Assembly: GCA_012514895.1 (NCBI GenBank)
Contig: JAAYZK010000087.1
Location: forward strand, 1-38,234
Direction: 5' to 3'
Origin: Planctomycetota bacterium
Lineage (GTDB): Bacteria > Planctomycetota > Phycisphaerae > SM23-33 > FEN-1343
Length of the DNA stretch: 38,234 bases
Both the position numbers and the translations under genes were made by a program. The notes below the pieces were generated by a model. That model did not search any database, was not told where the DNA came from, and saw only the letters and a list, made by a program, of their open reading frames with translations. Below, piece by piece: positions 1 to 7,171 of this stretch; position 1 is the stretch's first letter, and every line of letters starts with the position of its first letter.

Positions 1-990
1 GATCGCGCCCATCATCTGCTGCGGGCTCTTGCACGTCGAGAGGTTCGCCACGTACTGCGGGTAGAACGTCTCGACGAACTTGATCCAGCCCGGCGAGCAA
101 CTGGTCATCATGGGCAGCGCGCCGCCCTGGGTGAGGCGCTGCACCAACTCGCTGGCCTCCTCCATGATGGTCAGGTCGGCCGCGAAGGCGGTGTCGAACA
201 CGCGGTCGAACCCCAGCATCCTCAGCGCGGCGGTCATCGCGCCGCAGACGTCGCGCCCGGCGGGCAGGCCGAACTCCTCGGCCAGCGTCACCGAGACCGC
301 CGGGGCATGCTGGACCACGACGAAGCGGTCCGGATCGTTCAGCGCGTCGACCACTTCCTTGAGGTGGCTCTTCTCGACCAGCGCGCCGGTCGGGCAGACC
401 AGCGTGCACTGGCCGCAGTTGACGCAACTGGAGACATTGAGCCCCTCGTTGAAGGCCGTCGTCACCGTGGTGCGGCACCCGCGGCCGGAGAAGTCGATCG
501 CCGCGACCGTCTGGATCTCCTCGCAGATCCGCACGCACCGCCCGCACAGGATGCACTTGGCCGGGTCCCGCGTAATCGACGGGCCGGACGTGTCGGGGAA
601 GCGCACGCTGTGCGCGCCGGCGAACCGCCGCTCCCGGACGCCGTACGTCTCGGCCAGCGTCTGGAGCTGGCAATTGCCGTTGCGGCGGCAGTAGAGGCAG
701 TCGTCGGGATGGTCGGCCAGCAGCAGCTCGATGATGGTCTTGCGGGCCCTCATCACCCGCGGCGAATGCGTGCGGATGACCATGCCCTCGGCGACGGGGT
801 AGGCGCAACTGGGGATCAACCCCCGCTGGCCCTGGACCTCGACGACGCACAGGCGGCACGCGCCGGTGGGAGCCATGCCCTCGATGTGGCACAGCGTCGG
901 AACGGAAATCCCGTTGCGCTTCAGCGCCGACAGGATCATCTCGCCCGGCTTGGCCTGGACCGTCTCGCCGTTCACCTGAATCGTAATCAC
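1..990 (-). CDS. hydA: [FeFe] hydrogenase catalytic subunit, NADH-linked (HydA/HndD type), 3' part missing
   Basis: This is the catalytic subunit of a soluble multimeric [FeFe] hydrogenase that couples H2 turnover to NADH and, in bifurcating relatives, ferredoxin. The first 330 codons are present; the gene leaves the window at position 1. Visible in order: an N-terminal [2Fe-2S] domain (C34, C45, C48, C62), a His-ligated [4Fe-4S] site (H94, C98, C101, C107), two [4Fe-4S] ferredoxin motifs (C146/149/152/156 and C189/192/195/199), then the start of the H-cluster domain with L1 motif TSCSPGW at 296-302 and STCKSPQQMMG after it. L2 and L3 lie outside the window. The start is GTG at 990, with AGGAG about 8 nt upstream and an 18-nt gap after hydB. 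NuoG-like proteins share the N-terminus, but the H-cluster motif makes hydrogenase clear. Whether it bifurcates is not visible. Confidence 0.93.
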   Translation of the reverse strand, partial: MITIQVNGETVQAKPGEMILSALKRNGISVPTLCHIEGMAPTGACRLCVVEVQGQRGLIPSCAYPVAEGMVIRTHSPRVMRARKTIIELLLADHPDDCLYCRRNGNCQLQTLAETYGVRERRFAGAHSVRFPDTSGPSITRDPAKCILCGRCVRICEEIQTVAAIDFSGRGCRTTVTTAFNEGLNVSSCVNCGQCTLVCPTGALVEKSHLKEVVDALNDPDRFVVVQHAPAVSVTLAEEFGLPAGRDVCGAMTAALRMLGFDRVFDTAFAADLTIMEEASELVQRLTQGGALPMMTSCSPGWIKFVETFYPQYVANLSTCKSPQQMMGAI

Positions 991-1008
991 AACCGCTCTC
1001 CTGGATCC

Positions 1009-3003
1009 TTACTCGGCGACGACCGCTCCGAAGCGGCACGCCTCGACGCACGCGCCGCACCCGACGCACTTGTCCGGCACGATCACGTGGGGGGATTTCA
1101 CCGCCCCGACGATCGCGCCGGCGGGGCACTTCTTCGCACACAGCGTGCAGCCCTTGCAGGCCTCCGCGACGATCCGGTAGCGCTTCAGCTCCGTGCACGC
1201 CCCGGCCGGGCAGCGCCGCTCGTAGACGTGCGCCTCGTACTCGTCGCGGAAGTACCGCAGCGTGCTGAGCACCGGGTTGGGAGCCGTCTGGCCCAGCCCG
1301 CACAGGCTGGTGTCCTGGATCACGCCCGCCAGGCGCTGCAGGTGCATGATGCCCTTGAACCGCTGCAGGGCGTCCAGCGGCTGCTCGGCGCCGTAGCCCC
1401 GGGTGATCCGCTGGAGGATCTCCAGCATCCGGCGGGTGCCCTCGCGGCAGGGGATGCACTTGCCGCAGCTCTCCCGCTGGATGAAGTCCATGAAGAACTT
1501 CGCCACGTCCACCATGCAGGTGTCCTCGTCCATGACGACCAGGCCGCCGGAGCCCATCATCGCCCCGATGGTCTTGAGCGACTCGTAATCGACCTGGATG
1601 TCCAGGTGCTCGGTGGGGATGCACCCGCCGGACGGTCCGCCGATCTGGACGGCCTTGTAGGCCTTGCCGTTGGGGATCCCGCCGCCGATGTCGAAGACGA
1701 TCTGGCGGACGGTCGTGCCCATGGTCACCTCGACCAGTCCCGTCCGCGCCACCTTGCCCGACAGGGCGAAGACCTTCGTGCCCTTGCTGGTGGCGGTGCC
1801 GACGGCGCTGAACCACGACGCGCCGCGGTCGACGATGGCCGGGACGTTGGCGAGCGTCTCGACGTTGTTGATGATCGTCGGGTGGTCGAACGCCCCCCGG
1901 ACCGCCGGGAACGGCGGCCGCGGGCGAGGCATGCCGCGCTTGCCCTCGATGGAGTGGATCAGCGCCGTCTCCTCGCCGCAGACGAAGGCGCCCGCGCCCT
2001 TCTTGACGATCACGTCCAGGCTCAGGCCGCTGTCGAGGATGTTCCGCCCCAGCAGGCCGGCGGCCGTGGCGTCGCCGATGGCCGTCAGCAGGCGTCTGAT
2101 GGCCAGGGGGTACTCGGCGCGGATGTAGACGTAGGCCTTGCTCGCCCCGATGGCGTAGGCGGCGATGGCCATGCCCTCCAGCAGCCGGTGGGGATCGCCC
2201 TCGATGACGGCGCGGTCCATGAACGCGCCGGGGTCGCCCTCGTCGGCGTTGCAGATGAGGTACTTCTGCCCGTCCGGGGCCTGGCGGGCGAACTGCCACT
2301 TGCGGCCGGTGAGGAAGCCGCCGCCCCCGCGGCCGCGCAGGCCGCTGGCCTCGACGGTGCGGCAGACCTCCTCGGGGGTGATCTCCCGCAGGGCCCGCGC
2401 CAGCGCGCGGTACCCGCCGCGGGCGACGTACTCGCCCAGGCTCGTCGGGTCGATCACGCCGCAGTTGATCAGCACCCAGCGGGTCTGGGCGGCGAAGAAC
2501 GGATGCTCGTCGAGCCGCGGGACGCCCTCCCACGGCCGCTGCTCGCCGGCGGGGGCGAACTGGCCGAGGACCCGCCCGGCGTCGGGGCGGCCGTCCAGGA
2601 CCGCGTCCATCACGGACGGCACATCCGCGGCGGCGACGTTCCTGAGCGACAGGCGGGCGCGGCCGGGAAGCTGGACGTCGACGATGGGCTCGGCGACGCA
2701 CAGGCCGATGCAGCCGGTCTCGACGACGTCGGCCTCGACGCCCCTGCCGGCCAGGTACGCCCGCAGGGCCGCCAGCGTCTTGCCCGCCCCGGCCCCCAGG
2801 CCGCACGTGCCGGTGCCGACGAAGATCGCCGGCCGTCCCAGCCGCTCACGACGGGCCTCGGCCAGGCGCGCCAGGCGCGCGGCATCGTCGCCGCCCTCGC
2901 GGCAGCGCGGGCCTTCGGTCAGACACTCCACGAACGTCGGGCACGGGGTCTCCGGCGTGTGCGTGCACCCGGCGAATCCGATCATCTCACTGAGCGGCAT
3001 CAT
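1009..3003 (-). CDS. hydB: NADH-linked hydrogenase flavoprotein subunit (HydB/HndC, NuoF-like)
   Basis: This 664-residue diaphorase subunit should bind FMN and NAD(H) and pass electrons to HydA. It has a thioredoxin-like ferredoxin domain (about 57-125), the NuoF core with the glycine-rich NADH/FMN motif GRGGGGFLTGRKW, the [4Fe-4S] motif ESCGKCIPC at 511-519, and a C-terminal pair of [4Fe-4S] ferredoxin motifs (CKGCTLCAKKC and CVGCGACVEAC). That tail is typical of hydrogenase HydB rather than respiratory NuoF. Oddities: an N-terminal extension carries four cysteines (C13, C21, C27, C34), and the thioredoxin-like domain shows only three cysteines at the usual positions (C67, C98, C102). The start ATGATG at 3003 (or 3000) overlaps the end of hydC by 17 nt, so translation is probably coupled. 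Confidence 0.94.
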   Translation of the reverse strand: MMPLSEMIGFAGCTHTPETPCPTFVECLTEGPRCREGGDDAARLARLAEARRERLGRPAIFVGTGTCGLGAGAGKTLAALRAYLAGRGVEADVVETGCIGLCVAEPIVDVQLPGRARLSLRNVAAADVPSVMDAVLDGRPDAGRVLGQFAPAGEQRPWEGVPRLDEHPFFAAQTRWVLINCGVIDPTSLGEYVARGGYRALARALREITPEEVCRTVEASGLRGRGGGGFLTGRKWQFARQAPDGQKYLICNADEGDPGAFMDRAVIEGDPHRLLEGMAIAAYAIGASKAYVYIRAEYPLAIRRLLTAIGDATAAGLLGRNILDSGLSLDVIVKKGAGAFVCGEETALIHSIEGKRGMPRPRPPFPAVRGAFDHPTIINNVETLANVPAIVDRGASWFSAVGTATSKGTKVFALSGKVARTGLVEVTMGTTVRQIVFDIGGGIPNGKAYKAVQIGGPSGGCIPTEHLDIQVDYESLKTIGAMMGSGGLVVMDEDTCMVDVAKFFMDFIQRESCGKCIPCREGTRRMLEILQRITRGYGAEQPLDALQRFKGIMHLQRLAGVIQDTSLCGLGQTAPNPVLSTLRYFRDEYEAHVYERRCPAGACTELKRYRIVAEACKGCTLCAKKCPAGAIVGAVKSPHVIVPDKCVGCGACVEACRFGAVVAE

Positions 3004-3469
3004 CGTCCTGCGCCTTTCTGCGATACGACTGGAGGATCCCTTCCACCTGATCCGGCGCCACGGCGGCGTGGAACTCTCCGCCGACGCTCATCACCGGCGC
3101 CAGACTGCACGCGCCGATGCAGGCGACCACCTCCAGGCTGAACAGCCCGTCGCGGGTCGTCTGGCCCGTCTTGATGCCCAGCGCCTGCTCCACCGCCGCC
3201 AGAACCGCCGCCGAACCCTTCACGTGACAGGCGGTCCCGCGACAGACCTGGATGTGAAACCGGCCCGGTCGGTTGAAGCGGAACTGGTTGTAGAATGTCG
3301 CCACGCCGAACACCTTGCTGGCCGGCAGATTCAGCCGCTCGGCCACCTGCGCCACCGATTCGCGCGACAGATAGCCCTCGCGGTCCTGCACCTCCTGCAA
3401 CAGCGGGATCAACTGATCGCGCCCGGCACCGGCGTACGCGTCCAGGATTTCCTTGAGATCTTCTTTCAT
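2987..3469 (-). CDS. hydC: NADH-linked hydrogenase small subunit, [2Fe-2S] thioredoxin-like ferredoxin (HydC/HndA, NuoE-like)
   Basis: This 160-residue protein has the full length of a NuoE/HydC subunit: a helical N-terminal domain (1-65, with the family segment VFGVATFYNQFRF) and a thioredoxin-like [2Fe-2S] domain whose ligands are C76, C81, C117 and C121 (CRGTAC and CIGAC). In the trimeric enzyme it sits on the flavoprotein subunit HydB and relays electrons. It lies 38 nt after rex and overlaps hydB by 17 nt, so it is the first enzyme gene of the rex-hydC-hydB-hydA operon. A respiratory complex I origin is unlikely because no other nuo genes are present and hydA follows. Confidence 0.94.
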   Translation of the reverse strand: MKEDLKEILDAYAGAGRDQLIPLLQEVQDREGYLSRESVAQVAERLNLPASKVFGVATFYNQFRFNRPGRFHIQVCRGTACHVKGSAAVLAAVEQALGIKTGQTTRDGLFSLEVVACIGACSLAPVMSVGGEFHAAVAPDQVEGILQSYRRKAQDDDAAQ

Positions 3470-3507
3470 AAGCCCTTATGATTCCTCATCCACCGACGGC
3501 CGACTCA

Positions 3508-4194
3508 CTAGCGGTTCCGCCGGGCGAAGTACGCCACTCGCTCCAGCGTCATGGTCATGTCCAGATCTTCGGCGTAGGTGTGCGGCCCCACCCGCAACGG
3601 CTGGGGGGCGAAGTTCAGCAGCCCCGAGACGCCCGCGGCCTCCAGTTCGGCCGCCACGTGCTGGGCCTCCGAGGCCGGCACCGTGAGGATGCCGACCGTA
3701 ATCTTCTCCGCTACAACGACTTCCGCCAACTTGTCCATTGTGTAGCATCGGCAGCCGCAAATGACCCGGTCGGTCTTGGCCGCATCCACGTCGAACGCCG
3801 CCACGATCGACAGCTTCGGTCGTCGCCCGTGGAAGTAGGTCAGCAGGGCCCGCCCGAGATTGCCGATCCCCACCAGCGCCGCCCGCTGGCCGGCCGGATC
3901 GTCCAGGACGCCCCCGAGACACTCGATCAGGGCGTGGACGTCATAACCCTTTGTGGGGCTGCCCTTAGCGCCGACGATCATCAGATCCCGCCGCACCTGC
4001 GCCGCCGTCACACCGGCAAACGCGGCCAGCTCGTGGGAGTACACGTTGCGCTGACCCATTGCCAGGCGCAACCCCAGCAGTCGACGGTACTGGCTGAGCC
4101 GTCCGATCGTCTTGTAGGGCAATGGTCCGCTTGCAGTCATACTGGTGGTCATGGCTGATTGTTCGTTCGGCGACATCGAGTGCTGTTTATTCAT
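3508..4194 (-). CDS. rex: redox-sensing transcriptional repressor Rex
   Basis: Rex is a homodimeric repressor that leaves DNA when NADH binds its Rossmann domain, so fermentative and hydrogenase genes switch on when the NADH/NAD+ ratio rises. Residues about 25-82 form the winged helix (AGVTAAQVRRDLMIVG and KGYDVHALI are family signatures). The dinucleotide motif GIGNLG is at 109-114, and the C-terminus has the usual domain-swap helix (DMTMTLERVAYFA). The 228-residue length includes a somewhat long N-terminus; M7, M15 and M19 are alternative starts and no Shine-Dalgarno is visible. M1 at 4194 lies about 15 nt downstream of the expected transcription start. The gene heads the hydrogenase operon and has a Rex-type operator over its own promoter, indicating autoregulation together with hydCBA. 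Confidence 0.93.
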   Translation of the reverse strand: MNKQHSMSPNEQSAMTTSMTASGPLPYKTIGRLSQYRRLLGLRLAMGQRNVYSHELAAFAGVTAAQVRRDLMIVGAKGSPTKGYDVHALIECLGGVLDDPAGQRAALVGIGNLGRALLTYFHGRRPKLSIVAAFDVDAAKTDRVICGCRCYTMDKLAEVVVAEKITVGILTVPASEAQHVAAELEAAGVSGLLNFAPQPLRVGPHTYAEDLDMTMTLERVAYFARRNR

Positions 4195-4198
4195 TCAC

Positions 4199-4218
4199 GC
4201 TGTGAATTCATACACAGC
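4199..4218. promoter_or_regulatory. Rex operator (inverted repeat)
   Basis: The 20-bp sequence GCTGTGAATTCATACACAGC is an inverted repeat with 6-bp perfect arms (GCTGTG/CACAGC). It matches the known Rex-box form TTGTGAA...TTCACAA in its TGTGAA half; the other half reads TGTGTA. It starts 5 bp upstream of the first rex ATG and overlaps the -10 box, as expected for a repressor that blocks RNA polymerase. Confidence 0.8.
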
Positions 4219-4244
4219 ATATCGGCCAGATTCCCCCCTGTCAA
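4216..4244 (-). promoter_or_regulatory. sigma70-type promoter of rex-hydCBA
   Basis: On the minus strand, TTGACA (4239-4244) is followed by a 17-nt spacer and TATGCT (4216-4221). This is a near-consensus housekeeping promoter. The predicted start falls near 4209, inside the Rex operator, leaving a leader of about 15 nt before the first ATG of rex. Confidence 0.75.
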
Positions 4245-4364
4245 TACGTAGAATACAGGTTTTTTGGAGGGTCGCGCGGGACCGGCCCGCACAGGCCGGA
4301 TGACTCGAACCCTGCACGGCGGAGGCGCTTGCCGTGGTTCGGCGCCGCCGCGCCGACCCATCCG

Positions 4365-4393
4365 TTGACGCCTGCGTGTGGCGGGCGTACTCT
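4365..4393 (+). promoter_or_regulatory. sigma70-type promoter of the MATE gene
   Basis: TTGACG (4365-4370), a 17-nt spacer and TACTCT (4388-4393) lie about 60 nt upstream of the MATE start. The giant-gene promoter at 24389 has the same two hexamers and the same spacing. Confidence 0.6.
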
Positions 4394-4453
4394 GGTACGC
4401 ACGAAAGGCGCGGCGGGTCGTGGGTGCGACCCCGTTTCCCCGAGTGACCGATC

Positions 4454-5914
4454 ATGAGCGACACCGCCGTCAAGCACCACGACCTGACCGTCGAGCCGAT
4501 CCCGCGAACGCTGGGGCGGATGGTCGGGGGGATGATGGTCGGCCTGCTGGCGATGGCGGGATTCAACGTTGCCGACACCTATTTCGTCGCCCAACTGGGG
4601 ACCGATCAACTGGCGGCGATGACCTTTACGTTCCCCGTGTCGTTCGTCCTGGCCAGCGTCGGGCGGGGCATGGGGATCGGCGTCTCGTTGCTGGTGGCCC
4701 GCCTGGTCGGCCAGAAGCGGCACGACGAGATTCCCGACACCGTCCTGGCCTCGCTGCTGCTGGGCCTGCTGGCGATCCTGCCGGTGATCGTCGTCGGCAT
4801 CCTCACGATCCGCCCCCTCTTCACGCTGATGGGCGCCAGGCCTGAGTTGCTGCCGTACATCGAGCAGTACATGCCCATCTACTACGCCAGCGCGGTCTTC
4901 ATCATGATCCCCTTCGTCGGCAACGACGCCATGCGGGGCACGGGGGACACGCTGTCGCCCAGCCTGGTCATGATCGCGGGGCTGGGGCTGAACATCGTGG
5001 TCGACCCGATGATGATCTTCGGTTTCGGCCCGATCCCCGCCATGGGCGTCGCCGGGGCCGCCTGGGCGACGCTGCTGACGCGGGCGGTCTCCACGAGCTG
5101 CTCGCTGTACATCCTGGCCGCCCGCAAGCGGATGCTGCGCCCCCACTGGCCGGGGAGGGCGAAGATGCTCGCCTGCTGGCGGACGGTCCTGGCGATCGGC
5201 CTGCCGATGGGCGCGGCGATGATGCTCCAGCCGTTGGCGATGGCGATCCTGACCAAGGTGGTCTCGCAGTTCGGCAAGCAGGCCGTCGCCGCCTTCGGCG
5301 CCGCCGGGCGCGTCGAGATGCTGGCGCTGCTGCCGCTGATCGCCCTGGGCAACGCAATGGTCCCGTTCGTCGGCCAGAACCGCGGCGCCGGCGAGCATTC
5401 CCGCATCCACCGGGCCCACCGGGGCGCCACGGCCTTCGGCCTGGGCTGGGGGCTGCTGTGCGTGGTGGTCGGGCTCCTGTTCGCGCGGCCGATCGCGTCG
5501 GTCTTCACCGCCGACGGCGAGGTCCTCCGCCTGATGGCCCTGATGCTCTGCATCGCCCCGGTGGCGTACGGCTTCAAGGGCATCTTCTTCGCCTGCGGGG
5601 GGGTTCTCAACGCCCTCCAGCGGCCCCTGCACGCCTCCACTCTCATCGCCCTGCGCCTGCTGGTCCTGACCATCCCCCTGGCGCTGGCCGGCGCCCTGGT
5701 CGGGCGCTATCCCGGCCTGATCGCCGGCGTCGTCGTCGCCGAACTGCTCGCCGCCGCCCTCTCGGTCCTCACGGCCCGCCGGCAGATGCGCCTGCTCGTG
5801 CCCTCCGACGCCTCCGGGCAGCGCGACCTCGGCCGCACGGACCTGCCCGTCGCGGCGCCGGATGAAGGCGAGCGCCAGAACCTCGGGCAGGGCCGTGCCC
5901 GGGAAGGGGTCTGA
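4454..5914 (+). CDS. MATE family efflux transporter
   Basis: This 486-residue polytopic membrane protein belongs to the MATE family, which exports drugs or cationic metabolites against Na+ or H+. The N-terminus carries the family signature (MVGLLAMAGFNVADTYFVAQ followed by LGTDQLAAMTFTFP) and a second-half repeat (GLPMGAAMMLQPLAMAILTKVVSQFG). Hydrophobic segments alternate as expected for 12 helices up to about residue 450. The last 35 residues are a polar tail. The long loop PLFTLMGARPELLPYIEQYMPIYY is typical of the DinF/NorM-like branch. Substrate cannot be told. It is transcribed away from rex, has its own promoter, and only a weak Shine-Dalgarno precedes ATG 4454. Confidence 0.92.
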   Translation: MSDTAVKHHDLTVEPIPRTLGRMVGGMMVGLLAMAGFNVADTYFVAQLGTDQLAAMTFTFPVSFVLASVGRGMGIGVSLLVARLVGQKRHDEIPDTVLASLLLGLLAILPVIVVGILTIRPLFTLMGARPELLPYIEQYMPIYYASAVFIMIPFVGNDAMRGTGDTLSPSLVMIAGLGLNIVVDPMMIFGFGPIPAMGVAGAAWATLLTRAVSTSCSLYILAARKRMLRPHWPGRAKMLACWRTVLAIGLPMGAAMMLQPLAMAILTKVVSQFGKQAVAAFGAAGRVEMLALLPLIALGNAMVPFVGQNRGAGEHSRIHRAHRGATAFGLGWGLLCVVVGLLFARPIASVFTADGEVLRLMALMLCIAPVAYGFKGIFFACGGVLNALQRPLHASTLIALRLLVLTIPLALAGALVGRYPGLIAGVVVAELLAAALSVLTARRQMRLLVPSDASGQRDLGRTDLPVAAPDEGERQNLGQGRAREGV

Positions 5915-6106
5915 AGGCCGGCAGCCTCCGGCGTCCACCGCAGCGCAGGCACGTTCCGAAACGCGGTGGTCCCTGTACGGCAACCACCTCAGTACGTCCC
6001 CCGCCTGTTCAAGTCGCCCCGGCCTCCCGACGAAGAGGGGGCTGTGCGGTCTGTGCCGTCTGCGCCGCCTGTGAGGCGCGGACGCCCCCCTGGGAAGTAA
6101 GGCGGT

Positions 6107-7168
6107 ATGGTCCTGAAACGGCGGGTTTGTCTCTGTCTGGCCCTGGCCGCGGCGGCGCCCGCGTCGGCGGGCGTGGTGACCGATGCGTGGCTCGACGGCG
6201 ACGGGCTGTCGCTGACGATCATGGCGATGGACAGCGGGCCGGCCCCGACCGGCGACCCGGGCCCGCCCGTGCCCGCCGGCGCGCCGGGCCAGCACCTGCT
6301 GGCGGTGCCGACCTCAACGTGGAGCTACGGCTGCTCGGCGACGTCGGCGGGGATGATCTTCGGCTACTACGACCGCAACGGCTACGGCAACATGTACACC
6401 GGGCCGGCCAACGGCGGGGTCGCGCCGCTGACCAACCTTGGGCCCGGCATCGGCGCGCCCCTCCCCGGTTCGACGTCCCTCATCGTCACCATGAACGGCT
6501 TCGACGGCCGCCTGGCCAACGGCCACGTCGACGACTACTGGATCGGCGTCGACTCGCCCGGCCCCGACCCCTGGCAGGGCCACTGGGCCGAGCACGCCCG
6601 CGGGGACTGCACCGCCGACTTCATGGGCACCAACCAGTGGAAGTGGGACACCGACACCAACGGCTCGATCGACTTCAACGTCGACGGCTCGACCATGCTG
6701 TTCATGCTCAACAGCGCCGACGCGCTGCACGACTACGTCCCCCCGGCGGCGTACGGCATGCCGCAGACGGCCCTGACGCACGGGATGCGGCTGTTCGCCG
6801 AGAGCCGCGGATATGACGTCGCCGACAATTACACCCAGCGGGTCGACACCCTCTACCCCGGCGGGTTCTCCTTCGCCGACTTCGCCGCCGAGATCGACGC
6901 CGGGCGGCCCGTGATGGTCCAGGTCGTCGGCCACTCGATGGTCGGCGTCGGCTACGACGACGACGGCAGCACGATCTACATCCACGACACCTGGGACAAC
7001 AGCCTCCATTCGATGACCTGGGGCGGCAGCTACTCGGGCATGGCCCTCCAGGCGATCACCGTCTTCCAGATGGCCTCGGCGGCCATGCCCGAACCGGCCG
7101 CCTGCGGGCTGATCGCCACGCTGGCCGCCGCCCTGTGCGCCTGGCGGCGCCGGGCGGCGGGGGGCTGA
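6107..7168 (+). CDS. secreted C39-like cysteine peptidase-fold protein with PEP-CTERM anchor
   Basis: This 353-residue protein has an N-terminal signal peptide (cleavage near ASAG, about residue 22), a papain/C39-like domain and a C-terminal sorting signal of Pro-Glu-Pro (MPEPA), hydrophobic helix and Arg-rich end (WRRRAAGG). The likely catalytic set is C76 (SYGCSATSAGM), H276 (VVGHSMVGVGY) and D294 (YIHDTWDN). The PEP-CTERM tail marks it for cutting and anchoring by an exosortase, and the exosortase gene follows after a single codon. It could cleave peptides at the surface or be an inactive binding domain; the substrate is unknown. The segment between MATE and this gene (5915-6106) has no gene; AAGG just upstream of ATG 6107 is a weak ribosome site. 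Confidence 0.82.
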   Translation: MVLKRRVCLCLALAAAAPASAGVVTDAWLDGDGLSLTIMAMDSGPAPTGDPGPPVPAGAPGQHLLAVPTSTWSYGCSATSAGMIFGYYDRNGYGNMYTGPANGGVAPLTNLGPGIGAPLPGSTSLIVTMNGFDGRLANGHVDDYWIGVDSPGPDPWQGHWAEHARGDCTADFMGTNQWKWDTDTNGSIDFNVDGSTMLFMLNSADALHDYVPPAAYGMPQTALTHGMRLFAESRGYDVADNYTQRVDTLYPGGFSFADFAAEIDAGRPVMVQVVGHSMVGVGYDDDGSTIYIHDTWDNSLHSMTWGGSYSGMALQAITVFQMASAAMPEPAACGLIATLAAALCAWRRRAAGG

Positions 7169-7171
7169 GCC

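Noticed and set aside
307-3141. Long plus-strand open frame across the hydrogenase genes
   Set aside because: It is the antisense shadow of hydA, hydB and part of hydC, has Arg/Ala/Asp-rich composition and no domain; the minus-strand genes have full cofactor motifs.
1009-3469. NuoE/NuoF of respiratory complex I
   Set aside because: The tandem ferredoxin tail on the NuoF-like subunit, the adjacent H-cluster gene and the rex leader gene indicate hydrogenase subunits.
4241-6295. Minus-strand open frame of 684 codons over the MATE gene
   Set aside because: Composition is His/Arg/Gln-rich low complexity; the plus-strand MATE transporter explains the region.
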